NCBI GenBank assembly: GCA_022385755.1 | Contig: MU278348.1 | Location: forward strand, 779,035-843,034 | Reading direction: 5' to 3' | From: Trametopsis cervina | Lineage: Eukaryota > Basidiomycota > Agaricomycetes > Polyporales > Irpicaceae | DNA: 64,000 bases | In this document: positions 35,201-46,807 of the stretch, piece after piece | Layout of the letters: each line of letters starts with the position of its first letter | How positions within the stretch are numbered: the stretch's first letter is position 1 | The notes under the pieces: generated by a model | Databases searched by the model: none | The model's input: only the letters and a program-made list of their open reading frames with translations | Told to the model about the DNA's origin: nothing | Translations under genes and position numbers: made by a program

Positions 35201-38200
35201 CCGAGGGGACGAAGAGGGCGTGATCGGACGAGCAGAGGGTAGAGTTTGGCTTGCACAAAACAGCGCGATTGGGGAGGCCTAGAACACGGAACCCAGCGCA
35301 GAGCGGAAACGGAAACAGAGGCAGAAAACGCACAGCGAGACGAGGGAGACCAGAAAACGCGGACGTGGGGAGTGTGTGTCCTTCTTTTCTTCGTATAGTA
35401 TTATTTTCTTTCCCATTTTCTGGCTCCGTATCCGTATCCGTATCCGCGTCCAGTTCGCATCCGAGGGTGTGCACCCGCCCTGCCCTGGCCAGCCATATCA
35501 CCAGCGTTCGTCCGTCGGGAAGAAATCGAGTGAGAAGACCGTGTGCCCTGGGATGGTCTTGGGATGGGATGCCGTGTCCCTTTTGTGCTCGATCGCCGTT
35601 CGGGACACCGTCTGCTTGTGTGAGAGAAAGCGCGCGGGAAGTGCTCTGATTGCTTTGTGGCTGGTGCTTATCAGTACCAGGACGAGCGGTCCAGGCGAGA
35701 TGAGGACTCTCTGTATCTGTGTCGAGTCCGACGTGCGAGCGTTCGAGGGCGAGACTCCCTGTGGCCAGCGCGTTCGGCGATCATATCCATATGCACCGTC
35801 CAGCGTCCAGGGTCTCCTTTCTGTGTTGGTGTTTCGAAATATCTGTACGGCGCGCGAACGAGCGTGTCATGGGCACTTACATGTGTGCGAGAAGCGAGGG
35901 ACGAGTGAGATTCAGTGCTGAGTTGAGCTGAGCGGAAATCTGAATTCGAGGATGGATGGGGCGACGTTGGGCTGGGGGTTGTGATTTCGTGAGGAGGTTA
36001 CAGTACAGGATCTTGTATCGTCCACGCCATCCTCGTGTACACGACGCAGTCGCAGCAATCGCGTCTCCGTCTGTTGTGCACTCACGAACCCCGTCCGAGT
36101 CTGATCTGCCAGACCCTGGACGGGTGCGTACACGACAGTGCACCGTTACGTAAAACGCCCCATCGACCACACCTGCCACAGACGCGCGACTCGGTGAAGC
36201 TCGGCAGAAGAACGAGGAGACAGAGAAGCGATCATGACCTCGAACCTCGAACTTGCGAAGCACGGCAAGGAAGGATCGGGGGTAGATCTGCGCAATTTTT
36301 TCTGGCTGCAAGATGTCGGATTGTAAAATGGATTTATTAATCATTTCATTTCAATCGTGCGCGTTCATCCCGCGTTTTGTGGAAAAAGAAACAGAAAATT
36401 TAGTTTGCGTGTTGTTGGCGCGATTACGATTGCGATTGCGCGTTCCTGATCATATTGTTTGTTGTCGTCGTTTGATTTGAGAGGTGTAATGAGGATTACG
36501 TGGGACGGAGGCGCGGCCGGGTTTTTGGGGCGCGGTTTCCGGATATGGGAAAGTTCAGAGGTTGATCGGGGATGATGAAGGAGGAGGGAGGAGGGGAAAG
36601 AAAGGAGGGGGAGGGAGGGAGATGGTATTTGCGAGGCGGGGGCGGGGCGCATGGGCGGGGAAGGTGGTGGAGAAGGCGGGGCACAGAACGATTGCGGGGT
36701 CGCTCAGTCTTTCAATGTACAGTACACACATGGAAGTGGTTCAATTTTGTTTATTTCGCGCAAACTGGCTACGTAGTTACACTGACACGAGAACTGCGCA
36801 CAAGACTCACCTCACCTCATCTCGTCTGACCTCATTCCGAATTACGCGTGTAACGAAGGAGGAGCGTCAGCGGCGGGCATGTCAAAGCTGCGGTCTAAGC
36901 ACACGGAACTGACTGAATAAAATGAATCAGTGTGTCAATGAACGGACGGACGGACGGAAAGGCACGCAACGCAAACGTCGGGACACCTGACCCGCGCGCA
37001 TGATGCGATGACGTCGCGTACGACGTACAGAGATATGTCGTGTCGTGTCGGAATGACGCGTCGTCTCGCGTCGCGTGCTACGCGGATTGTTCTCTGCAAT
37101 AGATTCGTATGTTTGAGAACATGACTGCGCGGGGACGGCTCGGGCTCGCACACATTCGTGCTTCATCTTCATCGAAACCTGGAAGATGCGGGGATGGAGA
37201 ACCACCTAGCAGCGATAGAATAGATAGATAGGAGGAGGAGCGAGCGAATGGAGGACGTGCCTGGTGTGCGGCATGCCCACGATTGGGCACCGAAACAACG
37301 ACCGTGAGCTTTGGTTCCCTCTGGTTGGCGAGCTATTGGATGCAAGGATATATTGGGCGGGCTTGTTGGGTTTGAAAGAACGGGCCTCGAGGCAGGCCAA
37401 GTGGCGCGTTGGGGTGGAGTGGGAAAACTGATGTGGACGCGTTGGAAGGGGGATTGATTACAGTCCTGGATGGCGCGATGGCGTGTTATCTTGAGCCATC
37501 CATCAGCTCATTTGTGTCCGTACGCGAAGATGGGGAGGAGGGAAGAAAGGTGAGGGAGGGGAGAGGGAGAGGGGAGGAGGGAGGGGCGGTATGTTGGGAG
37601 CCTTGAGGCAAGGAGGAACAGTAAGTTTGTTTGTGTGGTATGTCTGAATCGGAGATTGGCCGCATGCGGTCAGTGGGACAGACCGGCAACCTGGGTGGGA
37701 GATGGCGCTTGAGAGACCGTCGGCTTGAGATGCATTGATGGCGATGCGCGCGTAGGTGAGATGCTCAGTCGACGTCTGACTGTGCAGTGTGCACGGGAAC
37801 AGTGGGATTGGCGGTGGGTGCATGGTGCGTGGAAAGGAGGTGAGGGTGGTCTATAGGCAGAAAAGTGGGACGCTGTAGGATGATGGGACACTGGGACGGG
37901 ATGGGGGACACTGACTGGGCTCAAGACACTGGGCACACGCTCGAGGCAGGAGTCGCTCGCGGAGGGGAGTCGAGACCGCAGAAAAGGGCGATGGCGAGCT
38001 GCTAGGATGTGCGTTGGCCCGACTCTCGTCCCGCCCGCCCGTATCTCCTCCCCGCGGCGTGTGCTTAGTAGCGTAGCACACAGTAGAGACATGAACAGAG
38101 TGTACAGTGTAGTAGTGTAATGGCACCGTGCGTCGGGGGCGGGGAGGGGGCGGGAGTGTGGGAACGCAGGACGGTGTGTGTCGCGGTTGTTGATGGGCGC

Positions 38201-38819
38201 GCGCATTCGAGAAAAATGCATGACATCACATAAATTGTATTCCGACAGACGGACGGACGGACGGGGGACGCTTCTTCTGCCCACTCTAGACCGCCCCAGC
38301 TCGTCCTCATCCCTATTCCTATCCTCCCCCTCCCTCCCCCCTTTCCGCTCGTCGCCGTCTCCGCCAACGTGCGCACCTCGGGCTACCCACCACGACCGAG
38401 TGACGATTGACGAGTGTTGAGTGTCGAGTGTTGACGAGCGCACCGGTACGCTGCACGCTACCCCCCTCCTACCCCCTACTGCCTCCTGTCGGCGCGGCTA
38501 CGGCGGACCAAGACAGACACCGCTCGAGCAATATCATATCATAATCCATTCCGAGTGCACCCATTTCATCGCTCGCGAGGGTAGCCCACAAGTACTAGTA
38601 CCGCCTACTATCGACTGCTACTACCACCACCTACCTACCTACCGCGCAGATCCCCCCTTGCAGACCAAACGTCGGTACATCTCGCCGTTCATCCCTCGCG
38701 CCCGCTGACCCGCATTCCCTACATTACAGTATTGTACCCTCTGCAGTTCGCTGCCCACTCCCTGCAGATCTGCGCCGCGTCGATTTGTCCCACCGCTTCG
38801 TCCCTGCCGGCTTCCATCA

Positions 38820-39166
38820 CGCTCCCCTCACGCCCATTCACCCACCCACCCACTCACCATATCTATCTCACCCACCCAATTAACCCACTAACCCACCAAC
38901 CAACCAGTGCCTATTCCCAGCCCTGTCCTCCATTCAATCCGCCCACGTTCCCACCCGCCAGAGGTATCTCCCTCTTTTAGGCTCAGATCCCATTACAAGA
39001 CACTTACCTTAATCACTATCCGTCTCCAATAGATAACGCACATCACCTAACTCCCCTCTTCCCATTCCACACTCCTTTATATCGTCCTCCCCGCGCACAG
39101 TCGACGATCGCCATACCCCTACCCCCTACCCTCCCCCTCCATCCATCCATCCAATACACGCCCGCG
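38820..39166 (+). promoter_or_regulatory. C/T-rich leader region of the CBM21 gene
   Basis: About 350 bp directly before the ATG are almost purine-poor, with runs of CCCACCCA, CCAACCAACCAG and CCATCCATCCATCCA. Pyrimidine-rich leaders are usual before transcription starts of well-expressed basidiomycete genes. No TATA box is evident. A 5'-UTR intron is possible but not resolved. Confidence 0.45.
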
Positions 39167-42100
39167 ATGCCCTACGCTCTCCCGTCATCGCCCGTCCCCT
39201 CTTCCTCCTCCTCGTCCACTACGACGACGACCACGACTACGACTCTCCCCCCGCCCTCGCGCCCAGGACACCGTCGCACCCGCTCCTCATTCTCAAACGA
39301 GAGCGGCCCCGGCGCGTTCGTCTCCCTTGGCTCCCTCCCCCGCCGACGCGCAAGCAACGCCTCAGACCCCAACGCCCCCACACCCAAAAAGGCGCTCTTC
39401 CACCTCGAAGATGAAGACTCCCCCGAGGAGAGCATCCTCCCCACCACCACCTCCTCCCCCGCCGCGACACCGCTGCACACACCGACGAACTCGCTTCGAT
39501 TGTCGATCCAGTCTGGCAGGTTCTCGCCGTCCGTCGACCCGCCTACGCGCATCGACATCCCCCCGCCGCCGTCCTCGTCGTCCCTGACGAACGGCGTGCC
39601 CTTCCCCTCCTCCTCCCCCGTCCTCGAGCGCCCTTTATCCCCCTACACCCCCTCGCACACGCACTCCACATCGCAATACTCGCCCTTCTCCCCCACATCC
39701 TCCCTCCCGCGCACGCCCAGCACGCCCATAATCCTCTCCAACGGCAAGCCGCTCAAATCCTCCCTCAAGTCCTCGCTCTCCTCCCCCAACGTCGCCGGCG
39801 CGCTCGTCTTCCCCTCCCAACACCCCTCCCAACACCCCTCCCAACACCCCCACCACCAACAGCAGCACCAACACCACCACCACACGCGCGCACAAAGCGC
39901 ACCGAGCACCCCGCGCGTCCATTTCGCAGAGAAGGACGCAGGGCTCGAGATGGTCAAAGTGTTCAACAAGAACAACCGGCCCGCGAGCGTGTCGAGGCCC
40001 AGTGGGGGAGAGGAGACCGAGACGGAGACTGAGGCCGAGTCGTATCCGTTCCCCATGCTCTCGCCCGCGAACATGTTTCCCCAGTCCCAATCACACCCAC
40101 ACTCCCCGCTCAACTCGTCGTCTTTACTCGCGAGTGCAGGCTCGAGCGCCGCCGGCCCTTCCCACAACCAGATGTTACACGAGATCGACCCGTCCCCCTA
40201 TACGACCTCGCCCATCCCGCACCCCGCCCCCTCCCCCACCGCGAACGTCTTCCTCGAGACCGTCACCCTCCCGCGCACCCGCCCACCGACGCTGCGCGGG
40301 ACGGTGCTCGTGCGGAATTTGGCGTTCGAGAAGACGGTGTTGGTGCGGTTCACGTTGGATGATTGGCAGACTACGAGTGAGGTCGGGTGTCGGCATGTTG
40401 TTAGTCTGCCCGGGCTGCCGCCGCCGTTCCCCAGGGAGGTCGCACCGAAGAGGACGGTGGGCGATTTGGCGGCGGGGCTTGCGGGCGGTATGGGTATGGG
40501 CAATGAGAGAGAGGAGGAAGAGGGACGGCCTGCGTGGGATCGATTCTCGTGAGTTTCCTTCCTGTTTTCTTTTTTTTGAAGCGAAGAGCAGCGGCTGATA
40601 ATGGTGGACGGTGATGTAGATTCACGATCCGGCTAGAAGACTACGAAACGAAACTGGCCGAACGCACCATCTTCCTCGTCGCGCGCTACGTCTCGCCCGC
40701 CGGCGAGTTCTGGGACAACAACGACGCGCAGAACTACCGCGTCGGCTTCAGGCGCGCGGCGCACTCGCCGTTGTCGACGCCGGTCCCCAGAGGCCAGGTG
40801 TCGACGGTGGGGGGGACGCTGTTTGGGGCGCGCGTTACTGCTGGAAGTTCGGGTGTTGTGGGAAGCATAGGAGGAAGTGGAGGTGGGGCAGGAGCGGGAG
40901 GAGGAGCGGGAGGAGGGAGCCCTGTGATCAGCCAGCAGAGGACGTTCAGCGCGCCGAGCTCGTTGCGGCCTACGCCTGTCACGGGCGCCGTCGCTGCTCC
41001 CGTCGTCAGCCGCGTCAACGCTGAGAGTCCAGAGAAGACGCCGATTGAGAAGGATGTTGAAGGAGAGGGAGAGAAGGAGGAGAAGGAGAAGGTGGGGATG
41101 GGGATGGTGAGGAGGCATTCTGCGCCGCTGAATCGTCTTCCGGGATATCTCCTCCCTCAACAACCACAGCAGCAGGAGAGGAAGGAAGAGAGGAGGGAGA
41201 GGGAGGAGAAGGGATACTTCAACACTGCGCCGCCGGCGGTGAGGACCGCCACTGCGCAGCGCTATATTGCGAGGAGGTTGAGTTTGAGCAATTATGTCGC
41301 GCCTGGTGCTAAGGCTGAAGGTACCGAGTCTGAGAAGACGTCGCCGGCGGAGGGAGATAAGAAAGAGGAGGAGAAGGAGAAGGGCGAGAACAGCGAGAAA
41401 CCCGAGGAGGTCAAGGAGACCAAGGAGGAAGGCAAGACGAAGACGGTCCTCGCGACACCGCCCACGACCCCGCCGCGCGAGACGAGGCTCAAAGACCTCC
41501 CGAGCGCGGCGAAAGAGGCTGCTATGCTCTCCCCGCTCGTCATCGCCCCCACTTCCACTTTTGCTATGACGACAACTCGTTCGCCCACATCTGGCACGCG
41601 TTCGCCACCGCGCTTCATCGTCCCTCCGTCCATCCACACCTCCGATTTGCCTATCAACGACGCAGCTGCGTTGCCGTTCTCTCCCACCTCCACCACGCTC
41701 CCCTTCTCGCCCACGACGAAGAAGCAACACCATCGTGTGGCGGGTTTTGGGAGCCTGAGCCAGCTCGCGAGTCCGCCTGTGTCGAGGGAGGGCTCGGAGC
41801 AGAGTACGCCGAGCTCTAGCGGGCGCAACTCGCCCACGCGCAACAACGTCAGTGGACGGAACTCGCCGAACAGGAAACCGTCGCCGCCGCCTTCGCTTGC
41901 GTTCTCTACGAGACGCAGTGCGGTTAGGTTGGAGTTGCCGTCGTTGGAGGACGCGTTCGCTGAGGATGTTCGCAAGCTCTCGCCTACCTCTTCGGCTGAG
42001 GCTTCGCCGCAGGAATCGGAATCGCAGGTGACGACCCCGACGGGCCCGGTGCGCGTACCGGGGCAGGGCAGCAAAGTCGATACGTCCGACTCGTCATACG

Positions 42101-42522
42101 CCGCGTTCGTCCGGCAATGGTGTTTCGCGCAATCTGCGCCTCCTACGCCTGGCGTGTCTTCTCCCTCTTCTTCTTCCTCTTCCCCTCCCGTCCCTATCTC
42201 CTCTTCGTCTTCATCTGCGGCTTCGTCGTCGCCGGAGGGTGTGTTGGGTGTACTAGGAATGGGAATGGGTATGGGGGGCTATACGCCTGTTGGAGTCCCT
42301 GCGGTGGGACCGAAGAGACAGGGCGCGTGGCCTGCTGAACACCAGATTGGGGTGGGCAGCGGGATGGGGTTGGGAGGCGGGTATGGGTTCCCTGCTGCGT
42401 TTGGCTTCGGGAGTCCCGGCGTTGGTGCTGGTGTTGGTATGGGAGTGGGAGTTGGGGGTGTTGGGAAAGCGGGGCAGGGTATGGTCGGTGGTGAGTTGTA
42501 TTCTTCGTCTGTTGTATGTTGA
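39167..42522 (+). CDS. Protein phosphatase 1 regulatory subunit with CBM21 domain (glycogen-targeting, Gac1/Pig-like)
   Basis: Two exons, 39167-40548 and 40620-42522; 1094 aa. Residues 1-245 are Ser/Pro/Thr-rich with a nine-Thr run and a triple SQHP repeat followed by a Gln/His run. An RVHFA motif at about residue 249 is the PP1-docking RVxF motif. The CBM21 glycogen/starch-binding domain follows at about 360-525: GTVLVRNLAFEKTVLVRFTL, DDWQTTSEV, WDRFSFTIRLEDYE, and the WDNNDAQNYRVGF core. The intron falls inside the domain. The 570-residue tail is low complexity, with Glu/Lys, Ser/Pro and Gly/Met runs. By family knowledge such subunits bring PP1 to glycogen synthase and counter SNF1 signalling. 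It is much longer than animal PPP1R3 proteins, similar to fungal ones. Confidence 0.93.
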
Positions 42523-45500
42523 GCGAGCGAGCGAGCGAGAGGTGGAGGATTTAGAGGAGGATCTATTTCGTGTTTGTGTTATGCTGCTCTGTTTTCTCTA
42601 TGTTGTGCAATCTTGCTTGGGCTTTCGAGCCTCCTCTTCCCTCTCCTTCGAGGTGGTGTGCGTGTGATGACTGTTTTGGGTGCTTGAGAGTGTTTGAGGA
42701 ACGCGATCGCTGACGGACTTTCCCCGCCTTTAGCGCAAATGCACTGAGGACCGCCTCGTCTTGAACATATCGATCGAACGCGCGCGCGAGGGAGTCGCGT
42801 TCGCGTTCGTGTCCGTCTGGTCTCTGGTCTCTCGCAATCCTCGCATCACACCTCCTCAGATATATACCCAACCACCGCGCGCCGCCCTCCCCACTCTGGC
42901 GATATTCCCCCCACATTCTGCTCGTCCCATCGCACCTACGCACCGGTCTTCCGTCCAAATTCACCCACGGCCGTCCTCTTCAACGCGACAACATGACAGC
43001 TCGCACGACGGATAATGTACGCGGGGACGTAAAGGCACGTAAAAACGGACGGGGACGCGCGAGATCCGTACGCGGGGGTGGTCAGCTGATTGCCCCGCAC
43101 ACACACAACGCGAGCGTACGAGGCGATGGACAGATGGCGAGCGCGCCCCTGGGTATTTTTTTACGCCAATTGGGTGTGGGAGGGTCATGCGACCGCTGTG
43201 CGGAGGAATATCGCGGGAACGAATCGCCCGACGGCCGACTATATAAGGAGGCGCGAGGGCTCGCTGTTCGTTCTCCTCTTCGACGACCTTGGATCGCAAC
43301 GTTTCTTGCTGTGTCAACACAAAATTCCTTTCATCTCAAGTTTCTTCGCTCATTTCTGTACAACAACATCAACCACAAGATTATGCTGCTCATCTCCATC
43401 CGCCCATTTACGGTGGATTTCTACCACGTCTTGAAGTTCAAGCTCACGTCTCGGCCTATGTCAACACTACACTCGAACGCTTCCCGTCAAAAATCGCTCG
43501 TCTCCCCTCGCGGGCGTTGATTTCCAAAATGTGTCGGATCCATATCTTTGTGTAATTTCTGTCTGTTTATTCCTTACTTGATTCGGTTACATCTGTCTGT
43601 ATCTTCCTCTCTTGCGCATATACATCCACACGCTGTACAACATCCACAACAACAACGTTATATTCCCTATCTGTCAGTCTGTCTGTTCAATCACACACAT
43701 CTTGTTCTCGTTCTCGTACGAACTACACCCATCGCCGTGGCGTCGTCCTTGTTCTTTCGTTCATTAGTCATGATCACGTAGATACCACCCCATCTCATTG
43801 CCAGATCTATATATACATAGACGCAATTCTATCGCAACGCGAACCGTCATTCATGATCACACACCGCATTTTCTGGGGGTTCTGACCGAAGGCAGCCGAG
43901 GCTGGCGGAGTACAGTCAGCACGTTCGTGCGAGCGTAAGGTGCCACCGCCTCCTATCTATCTTTCTAACTGCTAATGTTAGTGTTCGAATAGCCACCTGC
44001 TGATGCCGGTGGTGAACATAGTTCGTCTTGTTATTGAGTCGGGATGTCTCGGGGTGTTCTCCAAGTGCGAGGTGTCGTACTGCACCTGCCAGGCTGATCT
44101 CGAGCACGCCAGCAATCGCGTCTGGATGGAAAAGAGCCAAGGACTGTCGAGTACGGCCGTCTTGGCGGTGTTTCGGCAACGACTTGGCCCCAGTGCCGGT
44201 GTATTGAGAGGGAGACAGTGTGTCTGAGAGATCTTGGGAGACCGAGGGCGGCGAGTATGGCGTTACGGCTTATCTGAATTGCGGGGGTACGCGATCAATT
44301 GTACAATTTGACCTGGGCTCGATGGGGGTGTGAGTCTGGCCAGGATGGCGGCTGGTTTGCCTGGGTTGAGAATGGAGGAGAGCAACGGCTGATGGCGCAC
44401 ATAGGGGCTTGGAGAGCGTGTACTCGTACGGGCGATAACGATTAGATTGCGGTGGAAGATGGTGGCGCGCGTAAGGAGGCTTCGATGCAGAAGTGTGGTG
44501 AATAGGAGCTGGAACATGGATGGCGCAGCTGGATACACTGCAGCGAGTGTCGAAGAGGATCGCTGTGGGGCCTGTCAGCGAATAATTGTTGATTGGGTTG
44601 GCGAACTGCAGACTACGGCTATATGGTAATACTATAATGTTAATGTGGCGCGGTGGCTCTTGCTTGGCGAGTGGAGGCGGCGGTCCCGCGGGTTCGAGCG
44701 ACGGGTCAAGCTCGTTGCGCCTGGAGTTGGAAGATGCCTTTGTGGGATGAACGTGTACGATCTTTGGTATCTGGTTCGAGACGGGCAACTGTCAGCGTAT
44801 CGTTATGGCATGAGGTAAAAGAAGGCAGCCGCGGTGCACTCTTCCCAGGGCAATCGCAATGCCGAGCGGACGTTGCTGTTGGGAACAAGTGCAAGGCAGA
44901 TTGGAGGCAAAGCGTTCACGTCGCCACCATCACTTTCACATACGAAGGCGCAGAAGGCTGTATAACATTGGAACTCAGGTTCTGGGGTGAGAGCGAGATC
45001 GAAGCTAGCATTGTATGGCCAGGTACGGCGGGATTTTCATTCTGACCTAACGAGCCACTCTCTTCAAAGATGAAGGGCGGGCTGTCCGATATGGCAATTG
45101 GGCTTGTGCACAATTTGCATTGCACCACAACATGCTGATATCCTGCGCGCATGCGAGTGAATAGCTGGACTCGAATGCGGTAGATAGACTGCTCACCGAC
45201 GGGAAAGCTTAAGCAGATGTTTAGCAGGAAGAGTGGAGGCTACAAGGGCCGACGCATTGAGCGGAGCTGCAGCGATGGCCCCTGTGAAGTCTTTTGTGTT
45301 TGACACGTACCCTGGTTTCTGCGAAGGATCCATTGTGTGTGGCTTTGGGCTATAGTAAGGCGACGGCGTACGTGTGCATCAGACGCAATATGGATACAGT
45401 CCTGGGGACTGCGTTCGATCAAGGCCAGTAACTTCTAGGGAAGGCAGTCTGGAGTACGCTGCGGAGTGTATTTAGACCCGTATGGTAAGCAGTACGGTAT

Positions 45501-46807
45501 CATATCATGCGAAGGAGGGCGTTCGCTGTATTGAGTGGACAGAGTATCATCAGCTTTACGTCGCGTCGTGGGACTAACCAAATAGCAGTGGGTCATCCAC
45601 AGGGCACAGCTATCCTGGCCATGAGTATCGTACTCCGCCGCATATCAACCTTCGAAGATGACCCTGGATGTTCATTGAGAATTTGCCCCTACGGTCGTTG
45701 TCTAGAATCATAGTGCAGATGCGCGGGGCATCTGGACTTGGCTCGAGAGCTGCCTATCTTGGGAGTGCCCCGTATCCGGCAAAACCGTGTCATAGAAAGC
45801 AGAAAGAGTCGTTTTACTGTTGATAGCTGTATGACAGACGCAGACCACCGCCAGAGTATAAAGAGTGGTGGTGGGCAATAGTAGAGATGGTTCTATGGGC
45901 GCCTAACCATTCCTCCTCTATGCAATGTACCGCCATGACCGTGCTCACGGTGGCATGCGCTTTTTCAGTTCGACGCGTTTTGCTTTCATCAACATTCTGA
46001 CCAGTTATGTAAAGCCATAAGAAAACCTCACGCCGCACTAACGGTGAGATTTCGTGAGTAACAAAACACCATCCTTTGCTGGCTCAAGCTGATCCTGCTT
46101 CTTGCGTAGAGGCCTGAGCTTACCCAGCGTTCCCTGGGGTGCAGGCTATTGCTATAGCATCCCTCTTCAACAATCTCGTGGCATATACTCACTTCATTGA
46201 TCACGAGTGCAAACCAGGCCTCAAGTTCTCGCACGGAGCCAAGGCACACATACACGCGTTCGAAATCCGTTACGTCCGCACGAAAAACACCACGCCCGAT
46301 GCACTCTATGTCTCGGAATCTTAGATTGAATGAAGGCCGCCATCTGCCAGGGCACCTGCAGGATGCGGAGCCGTCGGGACAACCAACGGGACAGTAGCGG
46401 GCCAGTCGCGGACCGGGCTGGCTTGCTGCTGTGAGGCGTGATCTCCTTGAGTCTCGGATTTGCGTGAGTTGTGCAGCGATAGTGAAGTGGCGATGCAGGT
46501 GAGTCCGCGGAGAACACGATGTCTACGGAAACTCAGATGTACAGGGTCTCACCTTTTGTTTTTAGCTGTAATATGAGAGCTGTTTGTACGTGAGGACGCG
46601 AGGATACAGCATACGATGCATGTCCAATGCACCCGAACAACGCATCCACACCATCTCGTGACGAAGTTGATGAACATCCTGAGGATCATCATCTGCTTCG
46701 ACGCGCCCTTGTGACCCTCGCTCAGCGCCAAAGACGTCGGCGAAACGTACATGCTGTTGTTATAAGGAGGAGTAGACCACCGCTCGCCGTCCTCGACATC
46801 GGAAGCC
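42523..46807. other. 4.3-kb stretch with no confident gene
   Basis: A TATA-like CTATATAAGG at 43239-43248 is followed by a leader rich in CAACA/ATCA words and an ORF at 43383-43520 (46 aa, MLLISIRPFTVDFYHVLKFK); another frame there (GGFLPRLEVQAHVSAYVNTT) is longer but lacks an ATG. Minus-strand segments at 45.15-44.92 kb (YQHVVVQCKLCTSPIAISDS) and 46.26-46.03 kb look weakly coding. None could be chained or recognised. Confidence 0.4.

Larger units (their letters stand above)
28357..39166. other. 10.8-kb stretch without a recognisable gene
   Basis: Frames overlap on both strands but show no family motif, consistent splice chain or codon pattern. The DNA is moderately GC-rich and carries simple features: ATGA repeats near 33744-33765, TCCGTA hexamers near 35426-35444, polypurine runs at about 36562-36630 and 37530-37600, and CCCA/CCAT repeats at 38830-39155. 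It may hold long regulatory DNA of the CBM21 gene, a non-coding RNA, or decayed elements. Confidence 0.5.

Noticed and set aside
37670..38443. A 257-codon minus-strand frame
   Set aside because: It lies in low-complexity C/T-rich leader DNA of the CBM21 gene and translates to Ser/Pro/Arg/His noise.
41292..42074. A 260-codon frame antisense to the CBM21 gene
   Set aside because: It is a shadow of the biased codons of the real gene on the other strand.
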